A DNA stretch of 64,000 bases from Halanaerobiales bacterium (GCA_016278485.1 JADQBT010000002.1:322570-386569); one strand, 5' to 3'. Shown: positions 17,788-27,712, numbered from the stretch's first letter. Made by a program: numbers and translations. Notes: generated by a model not told the origin, from the letters alone.

Positions 17788-18848
17788 TCTTTAGCACCTC
17801 CGATAATTTTAATCTGTTCAAAAATCTCTTCCGGTGATGGAATCATTCCACCTGTACGCCCATAAAAATGAACTGGTTTTTTCCCGTTGACAGCAAGTCG
17901 TACATCTTCTATCATTTGACCAGTACTCATCTCAATAGTTAGAAAGTTAGCAACTTTATCGGCTGTCTGATTAATAATTTCTTCTGGAAATGGGAAGAGG
18001 GTAATTGGTCTAATTAATCCTACTTTATAGCCTACTTGCCTGGCCAGCTCAATTGCACTGGCTGCTATCCTTGCTGCTGTACCATAAGCAACAATTACAG
18101 TCTCAGCATCATCTAAACCTTTACTGGCAAATCTAACTTCCTCTTCTTTCATTTGATCATATTTTGCTTTCAATTTTAAATTATGTTTCTCTAGTTCAGC
18201 AGGATCAAGCGCAAGTGAATTAATTATATTTTTTTCTCTTCCTTTAGCTCCATTAGTAGCCCAAGGTTTATCGGGAAGAGTTTCCGGATCAATTTCACGG
18301 GTAAACTCAACTGGTTCCATCATTTGACCGATCATTCCATCTGCCAAAAGCATAACAGGATTACGATATTTATCAGCTAATGCAAAAGCATCAATTGTTA
18401 GATCAACAGCTTCCTGAACAGATGAAGGTGCTAGGACTAATAAGTGAAAATCACCATGTGCCATACCTTTAGTCGCTTGAAAATAATCAGACTGTGCCGG
18501 TTGGATTCCGCCTAAGCCAGGTCCACCTCGCATCATATTGACAATAACTGCTGGTAATTCTGCTCCAGCTATATATGAAATACCTTCTGCTTTCAAACTG
18601 ATGCCTGGACTTGAAGAAGAAGTTAAGACTCTTGCCCCAGCACCAGCAGCACCATAAACCATATTACTAGCCGCTACTTCACTTTCAGCCTGAAGAAATA
18701 CTCCACCTACTTCTGGAAGACGCCAGGAAAGATAGGCAGGTATTTCATTTTGAGGTGTAATCGGATAACCAAAGAAATAACGACAACCTGCTTTAACAGC
18801 AGCCTCAGCTATCGCTTCATTTCCTTTCATTAAAACTTTTTCACCCAT
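17784..18848 (-). CDS. 2-oxoacid:ferredoxin oxidoreductase, alpha subunit
   Basis: A 354-residue subunit. The N-terminal pyrimidine-binding domain has [40 protein letters not shown] and [14 protein letters not shown]; the C-terminal transketolase-like domain has [12 protein letters not shown] and [12 protein letters not shown]. The name vorB or korA is used for this subunit in different organisms. The clear AGGAGG site and ATG fix the start. It lies 31 bases after the ferredoxin subunit. Confidence 0.93.
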   Translation of the reverse strand: MGEKVLMKGNEAIAEAAVKAGCRYFFGYPITPQNEIPAYLSWRLPEVGGVFLQAESEVAASNMVYGAAGAGARVLTSSSSPGISLKAEGISYIAGAELPAVIVNMMRGGPGLGGIQPAQSDYFQATKGMAHGDFHLLVLAPSSVQEAVDLTIDAFALADKYRNPVMLLADGMIGQMMEPVEFTREIDPETLPDKPWATNGAKGREKNIINSLALDPAELEKHNLKLKAKYDQMKEEEVRFASKGLDDAETVIVAYGTAARIAASAIELARQVGYKVGLIRPITLFPFPEEIINQTADKVANFLTIEMSTGQMIEDVRLAVNGKKPVHFYGRTGGMIPSPEEIFEQIKIIGGAKE

Positions 18849-18879
18849 ATATTTTAAACCTCCTAAATAATTAAAAATT

Positions 18880-19098
18880 TTACTCTGGCTTCATAACTTT
18901 AATTACTACATCAGGACAGATTATTGCACATTGTCCACAGGCAAGACAAGCCTCTTGATCTTTTACCTCGGCAGGATGATAACCATGACTGTTTATGCGC
19001 TCTGACATAGAGATAATTTTTACCGGACAGACAGTTGTACATAACTGACATCCTTTACATTTCTCTTCAGAAAATATTACCTTCTTCTCTTTAGACAC
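18880..19098 (-). CDS. 2-oxoacid:ferredoxin oxidoreductase, ferredoxin-type delta subunit
   Basis: A 72-residue protein with two complete [4Fe-4S] motifs, CKGCQLCTTVCP and CLACGQCAIICP. As part of the four-subunit oxidoreductase it passes electrons from the thiamine site to free ferredoxin. The start is GTG behind GGAGG. It links the buk side of the operon to the oxidoreductase genes. Confidence 0.93.
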   Translation of the reverse strand: MSKEKKVIFSEEKCKGCQLCTTVCPVKIISMSERINSHGYHPAEVKDQEACLACGQCAIICPDVVIKVMKPE

Positions 19099-19125
19099 AA
19101 AACGGCCTCCTTTCAGTAAATCATA

Positions 19126-20196
19126 TTATTCATATTCCAGACTCTTTTCTTCTTTTCTTAATACACGTAATGCGCCTGCTGCCAGTGCAGAAAGTTCTTC
19201 CTCACCTGGATAAATACTTACAGGAGCAATAAACGATACTCTTTTACTAATTGATGCTGTTAATTTATCTGAATAAGCCATTCCACCTGTTAAAATAACT
19301 GCATCAATATTACCATTAGCCGCTGCCGTTAACGAACCAATCTCTTTGCTAATTTGATAAGCCATTGCTTTAAAGATAAGTTTGGCTTTTTTATCACCTG
19401 ATTCAATTTGAGCTTCAACTTCTCTAAGATCTGTTGTGCCAAGATAGGCTAGTAAACCACCTTCGCCAACCAATTTTTTAATCAATTGATCTTTTGTATA
19501 TTTTTCAGAATAAGCAAGTGCAACCACATCTTTAACAGGAACTGAGCCAGCTCTATTTGGTGAAAATGGACCATTACCACCCAGGGCGTCGTTAACATCA
19601 ACAACCTGACCCTGCCGGTGAAGAGCAACAGATATACCTCCACCAAGATGGGCAACAATCAAATTCAAATCTTGATACTCACAGCCAACTTTTTCCGCAT
19701 ATTTTCTGGCCACTGCTTTTTGATTTAAAGCATGGAAAATACTCTTATGCTCAAGTTCAGGTAGCCCAGTAATTCGAACATGTGATGCAAGTTCATCAAC
19801 TACAACAGGATCAACGATATAAGCTGGACAATCTGCCTGATGAGCTATTTCATACGCAAGAATAGCCCCTAGATTACTTGCATGATTACCATATTTGCCT
19901 GATTTAAGGGTAGTTAACATTTTACCATTTATAGCATAAGTTCCCCCAGTAATTGGTTTTAATAAACCGCCTCTTCCAACAACTGCAGAAAAATCATCCA
20001 ATGAAAAACCTGCTTCTGTCAAAATGTTTATAATATAATTATATCTCATCTGATCCTGGTCTACAACCTTATTGAAACGAGCCAGTTCTTCTCTTTGATG
20101 ATCAATCGTTTTTATAAGCACCTGTTTATCATCACAAAAAACACCTATTTTAGTTGATGTAGAACCCGGATTAATTGCAAGAATTAGTTTTTCCAT
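19126..20196 (-). CDS. buk: Butyrate kinase (branched-chain acyl kinase)
   Basis: A 356-residue ASKHA kinase. It has ILAINPGSTSTKIGVF at the N-terminus, VGRGGLLKPITGGTYAIN, IVAHLGGGISVALHRQGQ and AVILTGGMAYSDKL. It converts acyl-phosphate and ADP to the free acid and ATP. Next to bcd, ptb and a VOR-type oxidoreductase it most likely handles isobutyryl-, isovaleryl- and 2-methylbutyryl-phosphate, so it is the ATP-yielding step. Confidence 0.94.
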   Translation of the reverse strand: MEKLILAINPGSTSTKIGVFCDDKQVLIKTIDHQREELARFNKVVDQDQMRYNYIINILTEAGFSLDDFSAVVGRGGLLKPITGGTYAINGKMLTTLKSGKYGNHASNLGAILAYEIAHQADCPAYIVDPVVVDELASHVRITGLPELEHKSIFHALNQKAVARKYAEKVGCEYQDLNLIVAHLGGGISVALHRQGQVVDVNDALGGNGPFSPNRAGSVPVKDVVALAYSEKYTKDQLIKKLVGEGGLLAYLGTTDLREVEAQIESGDKKAKLIFKAMAYQISKEIGSLTAAANGNIDAVILTGGMAYSDKLTASISKRVSFIAPVSIYPGEEELSALAAGALRVLRKEEKSLEYE

Positions 20197-20207
20197 TTAT
20201 AAACTCC

Positions 20208-21275
20208 TTAATTCCTCGGAATGTAATTTCTTCTTACTCTGGCGATTTTTTCTATTCTTTCTTCTGCCATAATATCAGCTGCTTGATAAGTTGAAATATT
20301 ATCTCTTTTACTTATTTCAAATACTCTTTTACAGTTATCAAATATCTTTTCTGCTTTAGCCATAGCCCGCTCTTTATTATAACCAAGTAATTCATCATAG
20401 ACATTAATAACTCCACCTGCATTAATAACATAATCAGGTGTATAGAGTATCCCTTTATCTTCTAACATGTCGCCATGACGTGGTTCAGCTAGAATATTAT
20501 TTGCAGCTCCAGCAACTACATCACACTTTAAACGATCAATTGTTTTATCATTGATTACTGCTCCAAGTGCACAAGGCGCAAATATATCACAATCTACGTC
20601 ATAAATTTCATCAGGGGCAACAACTTTTACATCCTCAATAGTTTCTGTTACATGATCAATATTTTCTTGTTTAATATCTGTTATTATTAATTTACCACCT
20701 TCATCTGCAATATGTTTAGCTAGATAATAACCTACATGACCGACTCCTTGTAAAGCAACTACTTTACCATCTAAATCAGGAGAACCATAAAATTCTTCCG
20801 CAGCTGCTTTCATACCTCTCCAGACTCCAAAGGCAGTTACTGGAGACGGATCCCCAGAGGTACCAGGTAAACCTGTTACAAATTCAGTTTCTTCTGCTAC
20901 AATCTTCATATCTTCAACACAGGTATTTACATCTTCAGCAGTAATATATCTCCCATGTAAGCTCTGAATAAAACGACCATAAGCACGCATTAATTCTTCA
21001 CTTTTTATTTTATCAGGATCTCCAATTATGACAGCTTTCCCACCGCCAAGATTCAAGCCAGCTGCTGCTGATTTATAAGTCATACCTCTAGCCAGCCTTA
21101 AAACATCATTTAACGCTTCTTCTTCAGATTTATAATTCCAAATTCTTGTTCCACCAAGCGCAGGACCTAACGTAGTATCATGAATACAAATAATTGCCTT
21201 CAAACCCGATTCTTGATCATGATTAAAAACCACCTGTTCATAACCAAACTTTTCCATTCTTTCGAATAATTCCAT
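20208..21275 (-). CDS. bcd: Branched-chain amino acid (leucine-type) dehydrogenase
   Basis: A 355-residue Glu/Leu/Phe/Val dehydrogenase. The catalytic domain has [27 protein letters not shown] and [12 protein letters not shown]. The NAD-binding domain has [17 protein letters not shown], and [12 protein letters not shown] with [10 protein letters not shown] follows. It deaminates Leu, Val and Ile to 2-oxoacids and NADH. It lies between ptb and buk, the same partnership as in the Bacillus bkd operon, and feeds the oxidoreductase encoded downstream. Confidence 0.94.
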   Translation of the reverse strand: MELFERMEKFGYEQVVFNHDQESGLKAIICIHDTTLGPALGGTRIWNYKSEEEALNDVLRLARGMTYKSAAAGLNLGGGKAVIIGDPDKIKSEELMRAYGRFIQSLHGRYITAEDVNTCVEDMKIVAEETEFVTGLPGTSGDPSPVTAFGVWRGMKAAAEEFYGSPDLDGKVVALQGVGHVGYYLAKHIADEGGKLIITDIKQENIDHVTETIEDVKVVAPDEIYDVDCDIFAPCALGAVINDKTIDRLKCDVVAGAANNILAEPRHGDMLEDKGILYTPDYVINAGGVINVYDELLGYNKERAMAKAEKIFDNCKRVFEISKRDNISTYQAADIMAEERIEKIARVRRNYIPRN

Positions 21276-21290
21276 TGATAATCCTCCTCT

Positions 21291-22205
21291 TTAATTTAAG
21301 ATCTTTTGACCAGCTTCAAATAAAATACTTAAAGCCATTGAATTTACCTTAGTCTCCACACTATCAGAACGAGAACTAATAATTAAGGGGATAGAAGCAC
21401 CCATAATAATACTTGCTGCTGGTTCTTTACCATAAATAATCAAAGACTTATACAGCATATTTCCCGATTCTATATCAGGGACTACGAGAATATCAGCTTC
21501 TCCAGCTACTTGACTTTTAATTCTCTTATGCTCTGCCGCTTTTTTACTGACTGCATTATCAAAAGCAAGTGGACCATCAACTATTACTTCACCCAACTGG
21601 CCTCTCTGACTCATTTTAGAAATAATAGCTGCATCAGTAGTAGCTTTCATAGAACTATTAACTGTTTCTACAGCAGCCAAGATTGCCACTTTTGGTTGTT
21701 TAATACCCAACGCCTGGCCAAGAGTTACGGAATTTTTTACGATCTGAACTTTTTCTTCTAAATTAGGAGCGATATTCATACCTGAATCTGTCAATATAAT
21801 AAATCTCTTTTCGCGAGTAAGGTAGATTAGAGTTAACAGACTTAATAACCCTTCTTTTTTGAAAGAATACTTTTTGTCTAGCATAGCCTTCAAAATAGTA
21901 CCCGTACTTAACATACCTTTCATGGGTAAATCTGCTTCCTGATTAACAATCAATTCCATCGCCCGATGAGCAGCAGCCTGATTGTCTTGCGTAATTTCAA
22001 TTCTTCCCTTGAAATCATAATCAACTTTTTTAAGAGCACCATCTATTTTCCTCTTATCACCGATCAAAATAGGCTCAATTAAATCAATTTCACTCGCCTT
22101 TTTGATACTCTTTAAGACTGTTGCATCACCTGCTGCAGCAACGCATATTCTCTTCTTTTCTTTTTTTAGAGCTGCTTTTACAAGACTATCCATATCTTTA
22201 AACAT
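21291..22205 (-). CDS. ptb: Phosphate butyryltransferase
   Basis: A 304-residue phosphotransacylase: RICVAAAGDATVLKSI, a central KGMLSTGTILKAML, LTDSGMNIAPNLEEKVQIV, VDGPLAFDNAVS and VPDIESGNMLYKSL. It exchanges CoA for phosphate on short and branched acyl-CoA, giving acyl-phosphate for Buk. It is the first gene of the operon. A -24/-12 promoter lies about 28 bases beyond the predicted transcription start, indicating sigma-54 control. Confidence 0.94.
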   Translation of the reverse strand: MFKDMDSLVKAALKKEKKRICVAAAGDATVLKSIKKASEIDLIEPILIGDKRKIDGALKKVDYDFKGRIEITQDNQAAAHRAMELIVNQEADLPMKGMLSTGTILKAMLDKKYSFKKEGLLSLLTLIYLTREKRFIILTDSGMNIAPNLEEKVQIVKNSVTLGQALGIKQPKVAILAAVETVNSSMKATTDAAIISKMSQRGQLGEVIVDGPLAFDNAVSKKAAEHKRIKSQVAGEADILVVPDIESGNMLYKSLIIYGKEPAASIIMGASIPLIISSRSDSVETKVNSMALSILFEAGQKILN

Positions 22206-22242
22206 TCAATTCCACCTCACTTTTGTTTCCAATAATATTATA

Positions 22243-22260
22243 TTGCAATAATTATGCCAA
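22243..22260 (-). promoter_or_regulatory. Sigma-54 (-24/-12) promoter of ptb-bcd-buk-oxidoreductase operon
   Basis: On the minus strand TTGGCATAATTATTGCAA has the invariant GG and GC separated by exactly 10 bases, matching TTGGCAC-N5-TTGCA except for one base. Transcription would begin near 22233, 28 bases before the ptb ATG. The gene for a sigma-54 activator lies directly upstream. Confidence 0.88.
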
Positions 22261-22336
22261 GTTATTGAATTGTGCAAAAATTATCATAACTGATATAACA
22301 GTAATCTATTTAACACTTAAATAATAATAAATAATA

Positions 22337-22392
22337 AATACTGCAAAATAAAGCGCGCCTGCAAAAAATTGCAGGAAAAAAATTGCAGTATT
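22337..22392 (-). promoter_or_regulatory. Nested inverted repeats, probable activator binding region
   Basis: An outer 10-base inverted repeat AATACTGCAA (22337-22346)/TTGCAGTATT (22383-22392) encloses an inner one, CCTGCAA-AAAA-TTGCAGG (22358-22375). All four arms carry TGCAA/TTGCA. The block lies about 100-160 bases upstream of the predicted ptb transcription start, the normal distance for sigma-54 enhancer sites. It also sits immediately after the activator gene's stop codon, so it might form a hairpin in that transcript, but no clean T run follows it. Confidence 0.65.
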
Positions 22393-22394
22393 TA

Positions 22395-24110
22395 TCACAG
22401 ACCATACTTTTTTAATTTGTAATATAGACTTCTGACAGCTATGCCTAGCATTTTTGCTGCTTCAGTCCGATTACCATCCGTTTTTTCCAAAGCATTTAAA
22501 ATCGCTTCTTGCTCAGTTTTAGCAACAGTTTCAGCAAGAGTCATCTCCATATTTGCTCTTAATTTTTCTTGCTGATTACTTAGATCCAAATTATTATCAT
22601 TTTTTAAATTTGGCAAATGATTTATAGTAATGATTGACTCATCAATGCCAAGATAGATCATTGCTCTACCTATTACGTTTTCCAGTTCTCGCACATTTCC
22701 AGGCCAATCATAGTCAATTAATAAATTTAATCCCTCTGGCGAAATACCAGTAACAGAACGTCCATATTCCTGATTTAATTTTCTAATAATATGATCAACT
22801 AAAAGGGAAATATCTTCTTTTCTATTTCTAAGTGGCGGTATATTTAAAGGAAAAACATTAAGTCTATAATAAAGGTCTTCCCGAAAATCACCCTGTTGAA
22901 TTGCCTTTTCAAGATCTGTATTAGAAGCAACTATAATTCTAACATCAATATCAATAGTTCTAGAACCACCTACACGCATAATCTCTCTTTCTTGAAGAAC
23001 CCTTAATAATTTAGGTTGTAGACTAAGACTTATTTTACCAATTTCATCTAAAAAGATAGTCCCTCCCTCTGCTTCTTCAAAAAGACCTTTTTTCCCTTCT
23101 TTTTTAGCTCCTGTAAATGCTCCTTCAACATAACCAAACAGTTCACTTTCAATTAAATTATCTGATAAAGCTGCACAATTGACTCTAATAAATTTTTGCC
23201 CACTCCTGTCACTTTCATTATGAATAGCATGAGCAAATAGTTCCTTACCTGTCCCACTTTCTCCTCTTAGCAAAACTGTAACTGGTGTATGTGATGCTCT
23301 TCGTGCAAGTCCAGTAATATTTTTTATAGACTTACTTTTACCAACAATATCATTAAAATTGTATTTTGCATCAATATGCCGGATTATTCTTTTAACCTGG
23401 TCCAATTCTTCTGTGAGTTTTTTTATCTCAGAAACATCTTTTATGACACCAACACTACCTTTTAAATTTCCATTAACTAAGATTGGAGCAACATCAACAA
23501 TAACATCTTTTTTCTTGGGACCCACTCTCATTCTTACATTGTGAACAGGTTCTTGTGTTTTGATTACTTGATAATGCATGCTTCTTCCTTCGGCTATATC
23601 TACAGTAGCAGGTTTTCCTAAAACATCTTTTTCCGTTAATCCGGTTAAACGTGTATAAGCTGGATTAATTAATAAACCTCTTCCATTTTCATCTACCACG
23701 GAAATTGCATCCTGGGTTGAATTAATAATTGCTTCTAAAAGAGCTTGCATCTCTTTTAAATTTATTACTTCTTTCGCAAAATTTTTAACTTCTTCTATAT
23801 CTCTAAAAACAGCTACTGCCCCAATAACTTTACCAGCATCATTTCTGACCGGCATTCGATTTGTAATAATTGTTTTATCGCCAAGGTATTGGGTCTGATT
23901 TAATTCCATTTGGCCTGTATTCATCACAATATGCAATCTAGTATTTGGAATTACTTCTCTCACTTCACGGCCGATTACATTTTCTTTTTTGCGATTTAGT
24001 ATTTTTTCAGCTGCCTTATTAAATAACTCAACTTGCCCAGCTCGATCAATAGACAAAATACCGTCATGTGTAGCATCTAAGATTACATCTTTTTTTTGGT
24101 AGTTATCCAT
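22395..24110 (-). CDS. Sigma-54-dependent PAS-domain transcriptional activator (BkdR-like)
   Basis: About 571 residues: two PAS domains (roughly 10-110 and 120-225), then a sigma-54 AAA+ domain with Walker A GESGTGKE, the sigma-54-contacting GAFTGA loop, GGTIFLDEIG and RLNVFPLNIPPLRNRKEDI. A C-terminal Fis-type helix-turn-helix ends in NRTEAAKMLGIAVRSLYYKLKKYG. The PAS domains would sense a small ligand or redox cue. It lies directly upstream of the sigma-54 promoter of ptb, the arrangement of bkdR and the Bacillus bkd operon. ATG at 24110, 7 bases after GGGAG, is preferred over the adjacent TTG. It follows arcA by 15 bases. Confidence 0.92.
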   Translation of the reverse strand: MDNYQKKDVILDATHDGILSIDRAGQVELFNKAAEKILNRKKENVIGREVREVIPNTRLHIVMNTGQMELNQTQYLGDKTIITNRMPVRNDAGKVIGAVAVFRDIEEVKNFAKEVINLKEMQALLEAIINSTQDAISVVDENGRGLLINPAYTRLTGLTEKDVLGKPATVDIAEGRSMHYQVIKTQEPVHNVRMRVGPKKKDVIVDVAPILVNGNLKGSVGVIKDVSEIKKLTEELDQVKRIIRHIDAKYNFNDIVGKSKSIKNITGLARRASHTPVTVLLRGESGTGKELFAHAIHNESDRSGQKFIRVNCAALSDNLIESELFGYVEGAFTGAKKEGKKGLFEEAEGGTIFLDEIGKISLSLQPKLLRVLQEREIMRVGGSRTIDIDVRIIVASNTDLEKAIQQGDFREDLYYRLNVFPLNIPPLRNRKEDISLLVDHIIRKLNQEYGRSVTGISPEGLNLLIDYDWPGNVRELENVIGRAMIYLGIDESIITINHLPNLKNDNNLDLSNQQEKLRANMEMTLAETVAKTEQEAILNALEKTDGNRTEAAKMLGIAVRSLYYKLKKYGL

Positions 24111-24125
24111 CAATTAACTCCCTTC

Positions 24126-25346
24126 TTATTCTCTATATAACGGCATACTCATACAACGTGGTCCTCCCCGTCCTCTTGAAAGTTCTGAACTTGATATTTT
24201 ATGAGTTTTGACTCCTTTTTCTTGCAATAATTGATTTGTAACATAATTGCGAGAATATACGACAACCTCACCAGGAGCAATAGCAAGAGTGTTAGAACCG
24301 TCATTCCATTGTTCTCGTCCTGCATCAATTAGATCTCCACCAGCACATCTAATTAAATGAACTTTATCTATTGAAAGATATTTTTTTAAAATATTTTTCA
24401 GAGTATCTTTCTCTTCTCGAATTTTTAGATTGTCAGAAGATCCAGCAGTAATAGAAAAAACACGCAGAGGGTCTTCAATAGCAGCATGTATTGTGAACTT
24501 ATCATAGTCAACCATCGTAAAGACAGTATCAAGATGCATAAAAGCCCTTTTTTTTGGAATATTAAAGGCAAGTATTGTTGTAAATGTCTGATCACCGAAA
24601 AGTATATTTTTGGCAACTTTTTCAACTGCTTCTGCCCGAGTCCGTTGAGAAATTCCTATTGCTAATACTTCATTATTTAATACTAAAATATCTCCACCTT
24701 CAATAAAAGCTTTTTCATAGCGATTATAAAAGTGAGGAATATCTGCCTCAACAAAATCTGGATGGTAACGAAATATATATTCAGAGAATATTGTTTCTCT
24801 ATTTCTAGTTGGAGCAAACATTTTATTTAAAGTAATACCATTTCCAATTGATGCAAAAGGATCTCTTGTAAAATATAGATTTGGCATCGGTTCTAAAATA
24901 AAGGGATAATTTCGATAAGCCATATCTCCTAAGGACTTTTCACCTAACTGATCTAAATCTGATTTTTTTAATCCTTCCATAGTTATCTTGACTAATTCTT
25001 TTTTATCCAAACCAGCAAAATAATTTTTAATATGATAAATTTTCGTTTCACTTCTAATTCCAGCTTCTGCAAGAAATTGATCAATAAATTTTTCTCTGAT
25101 TTCTGGATTAACAATAGTTTCTGCCAGCAGATCTTCTAAATATAATACTTCTGCTCCATTCTGTTTTAAAACGTTAGCAAACTCGTCATGTTCCTGCTGT
25201 GCTATTTCTAAAAAAGGTATGTCATCAAATAAAAGCCTTGCCATCAGATCAGGTGTCAATCTTTCTATCTCTTTGCCAGGCCTATGTAATAAAACTTTTT
25301 TTAAGCGAGCAATCTCAGAACTAATATTAATCATATTTTCTGTCAT
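24126..25346 (-). CDS. arcA: Arginine deiminase
   Basis: A 406-residue guanidino-group hydrolase converting arginine to citrulline and ammonia. The active-site motifs are complete: [45 protein letters not shown] and the catalytic cysteine in [12 protein letters not shown] at the C-terminus. No ornithine carbamoyltransferase, carbamate kinase or arginine/ornithine antiporter is adjacent, so the rest of the pathway must lie elsewhere. It shares a transcription unit with the sigma-54 activator. A palindrome identical to the core of the activator's presumed site lies 20 bases before its ATG. Confidence 0.95.
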   Translation of the reverse strand: MTENMINISSEIARLKKVLLHRPGKEIERLTPDLMARLLFDDIPFLEIAQQEHDEFANVLKQNGAEVLYLEDLLAETIVNPEIREKFIDQFLAEAGIRSETKIYHIKNYFAGLDKKELVKITMEGLKKSDLDQLGEKSLGDMAYRNYPFILEPMPNLYFTRDPFASIGNGITLNKMFAPTRNRETIFSEYIFRYHPDFVEADIPHFYNRYEKAFIEGGDILVLNNEVLAIGISQRTRAEAVEKVAKNILFGDQTFTTILAFNIPKKRAFMHLDTVFTMVDYDKFTIHAAIEDPLRVFSITAGSSDNLKIREEKDTLKNILKKYLSIDKVHLIRCAGGDLIDAGREQWNDGSNTLAIAPGEVVVYSRNYVTNQLLQEKGVKTHKISSSELSRGRGGPRCMSMPLYRE

Positions 25347-25366
25347 TATTTCACTCCTATTTCATA

Positions 25367-25380
25367 TGCAATTTTTTGCA
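25367..25380 (-). promoter_or_regulatory. TGCAAAAAATTGCA palindrome in front of arcA
   Basis: The minus strand reads TGCAAAAAATTGCA between the predicted arcA promoter and its ATG. The identical 14 bases form the core of the inner inverted repeat at 22360-22373 upstream of ptb. Its position just after the predicted transcription start suits repression, for instance autoregulation of arcA and the activator gene. Confidence 0.55.
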
Positions 25381-25389
25381 GTCAAATTT

Positions 25390-25418
25390 ATTATATAATA
25401 TTTTAACTAAATTATAAA
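25390..25418 (-). promoter_or_regulatory. arcA: Possible SigA promoter of arcA
   Basis: On the minus strand TATAAT (25390-25395) lies 17 bases after a weak -35, TTTATA. It sits between the spo0A terminator and arcA, where a promoter is needed. The -35 match is poor. Confidence 0.4.
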
Positions 25419-25420
25419 GA

Positions 25421-25456
25421 AAAAAAGACTCTGTCCCTATTATAGGGTTTACAGAG
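25421..25456 (-). terminator. Intrinsic terminator of spo0A
   Basis: On the minus strand CTCTGT-AAA-CCCTAT-A-ATAGGG-ACAGAG forms a long, slightly interrupted stem. It is followed by TCTTTTTTTCTTT, ending the recN-spoIVB-spo0A side of the chromosome run. Confidence 0.88.
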
Positions 25457-25477
25457 CCATTATTATAAAATATATTT

Positions 25478-26278
25478 TTATGATCTTACTTTTGTAGCTG
25501 ATTGTAATTCTAAACGTAATTTATCAGCTATTTTAGCAATAAATTGTGAATTAGTTGGTTTACCACTTGTAGAAGAAACGGTATTTCCAAAATACTTATT
25601 TAAAGCGTTAATATTACCTCTTTCCCAAGCAACCTCGATAGCATGCCTAATTGCTCTTTCTACTCTACTTGAGGTCGTGTTGAATGTCTCTGCAACTTTA
25701 GGATATAATTCTTTTGTTACAGCTCCAAGTAATTCCACCTCATTAATAACTAATTCAATTGCTTCCCTAATATAAAGATAACCCTTGATATGTGCTGGTA
25801 CACCTAACTGGTGCATAATTTCAGTTATCTTGACATTGAGATCAACCTCACGTTTATTATTATTTCCAGCAAATACAAAACCTCTTGTACCTCCAGATGG
25901 AGGATTCATCATCTGTTCGATTCTTTCAACTAGCTTGTCTAGGTCAAAAGGTTTCATAATATAATAATTGGCACCAAGTTCAACAACGCGTTGTGTTACT
26001 TCTTCTTGTCCAAAAGCAGTTAAAATAATTGTCTTAACATCATCTGCCATTTCAAGCCGATTCATCTCTTCCATAACACCAATACCATCAAGATGGGGCA
26101 TAATCAAATCTAGCACCAATACGTCGGGTTCTTTTTCTTGTAGTAACTCTAAACCATCTTGTCCATTATAAGCAATGCCAACAACCTCAAAATTATCTTG
26201 TTCGTTAAGATACTCACTTAAAAGCTGACAAAATTCTTTGTTATCGTCGATAAGCATGATTCTAACATTGTCATTCAT
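25478..26278 (-). CDS. spo0A: Sporulation master regulator Spo0A
   Basis: About 266 residues. The receiver domain has [10 protein letters not shown], the phosphorylated Asp in [13 protein letters not shown], and [10 protein letters not shown] with [11 protein letters not shown] linker and the C-terminal Spo0A DNA-binding domain follow ([43 protein letters not shown]). Phosphorylated Spo0A starts sporulation. ATG at 26278 is preferred over the ATG at 26293 because GGGGGT stands 8 bases before it and nothing useful precedes the longer start. It follows spoIVB, as in Bacillus. Confidence 0.97.
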   Translation of the reverse strand: MNDNVRIMLIDDNKEFCQLLSEYLNEQDNFEVVGIAYNGQDGLELLQEKEPDVLVLDLIMPHLDGIGVMEEMNRLEMADDVKTIILTAFGQEEVTQRVVELGANYYIMKPFDLDKLVERIEQMMNPPSGGTRGFVFAGNNNKREVDLNVKITEIMHQLGVPAHIKGYLYIREAIELVINEVELLGAVTKELYPKVAETFNTTSSRVERAIRHAIEVAWERGNINALNKYFGNTVSSTSGKPTNSQFIAKIADKLRLELQSATKVRS

Positions 26279-26378
26279 AGAAATAACCCCCATAAAGTAT
26301 ATTTAGTTATATAATTATACATAAATATAAAATATACCTTTTTTATTATGGAATTTTTTTACTAATTAGCATATTTTA

Positions 26379-27689
26379 TTAATTTGCAGCCTTAAACTGT
26401 CGATTATTATAGATGTTTGTTTCCATCAACATCCATTCTGCAAAAATTCCATATCCACGTAAAGGGTTATTTATAAAGACATGAGTTACTGCCCCTATTA
26501 GTTTACCATTTTGAACAATTGGACTACCACTCATACCTTGTATTATGCCACCAGTTTTACTTTTTAATTCCTTATCAACTATTGATATAATCATTCCTTT
26601 ACTAGAAGGATAACCTTGTTGATAAACACGATCTATATTAATTTTATATTTTTCAATATCGCCGCCTTCAATAACTGTATAAATACTTGCTGGACCTTTA
26701 TTTACCTCAGATATTGCTGCAATAGGTATTTCTTCTTTAAAATAATTATTAACCGGTGGTCTTTCTAATTTACCATAAATTCCAAAATCACAATTTTTTT
26801 TGATGTTCCCTAAAATATTAGCTTCAGGATAAAATGCACCTAATTTTTCCCCAGGAATACCATTCCTGCCACTCTGAATACCAGTTATACTTGCTTCAAT
26901 AATTCGACCATCTTTTAGTTTGATTTTTGATTTACTGTGACTTTCAATAATTACATGGCCTAATGCACCATATTCTTTTGTCTTTTTATCGTAAAATGTT
27001 AATGTTCCTACTCCAGCAATGCCATCATCAATATATAAGCCAATTAAATACTGATTATCCTTATTCTTGACTGCATTTACTGATATTTCCTTAAGTGCAC
27101 CACTTTTTTTGCGAATAATAAAATTTAAGTTTTCCGCTTGCTTCCCAAATTGTTGAATAAGATCTGCTAAATGACCTTTACTCTTAATTTTTGTTCCATT
27201 TACACTCAATAAAATATCACCAGGCTCAATTCCTTGTTTACGAGCCGGTGAATAGCGATTTCCTTTAGTTCCATAGACAACTGCTCTACCGACAACTATC
27301 ACGCCTTCAGTACGCATCAATACTCCAATAGCCTGACCGCCAGGCATCACACTTACAGAAGGTAACACATTTAATTTCACTCTTCTTAATGGAATGAGAC
27401 CAAAAAGTTTAAAATATAGATCTGTTTCGCCTGTATTCTTTCCTTTTAATGTTATCCTGGAAGAATCTACTGTAATTAATTTTTCATTTAATGATTCACC
27501 ATTTATCTCAATCAAATCAGTTTTATCTATTAATAAATGAAGCGCACCTGGAAATGAAAGATTAAAAATTGATGAATCATTTTCAATAATTGATAATCTT
27601 TCTGGTAATTCTTGTAAAGCCTGTCCACCAATAAAATTAAAAATAAATAAGAATATAAGACCAACAAAAATGATGTTTTTTCTTATCAA
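26379..27689 (-). CDS. spoIVB: SpoIVB signalling serine peptidase
   Basis: A 436-residue protein. One N-terminal membrane segment (NIIFVGLIFLFIFNFIGG) is followed by a PDZ domain (GIEPGDILLSVNGTKI) and an S55 peptidase domain with GALGHVIIE (His) and IQGMSGSPIVQNGKLIGAV (Ser). In Bacillus it is secreted from the forespore and triggers pro-SigK processing in the mother cell. The TTG start lies behind GGGGGAG. It sits between recN and spo0A, its usual place. Confidence 0.95.
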   Translation of the reverse strand: MIRKNIIFVGLIFLFIFNFIGGQALQELPERLSIIENDSSIFNLSFPGALHLLIDKTDLIEINGESLNEKLITVDSSRITLKGKNTGETDLYFKLFGLIPLRRVKLNVLPSVSVMPGGQAIGVLMRTEGVIVVGRAVVYGTKGNRYSPARKQGIEPGDILLSVNGTKIKSKGHLADLIQQFGKQAENLNFIIRKKSGALKEISVNAVKNKDNQYLIGLYIDDGIAGVGTLTFYDKKTKEYGALGHVIIESHSKSKIKLKDGRIIEASITGIQSGRNGIPGEKLGAFYPEANILGNIKKNCDFGIYGKLERPPVNNYFKEEIPIAAISEVNKGPASIYTVIEGGDIEKYKINIDRVYQQGYPSSKGMIISIVDKELKSKTGGIIQGMSGSPIVQNGKLIGAVTHVFINNPLRGYGIFAEWMLMETNIYNNRQFKAAN

Positions 27690-27712
27690 TCTAACTCCCC
27701 CTGATATAATAT

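Noticed and set aside
22337..22392. Nested inverted repeat as the terminator of the activator gene
   Set aside because: It follows the stop codon directly, but the minus strand after the inner stem reads CGCGCTTTATTTT without a clean T run. The repeated TGCAA half-sites fit protein binding better. A dual role cannot be excluded.
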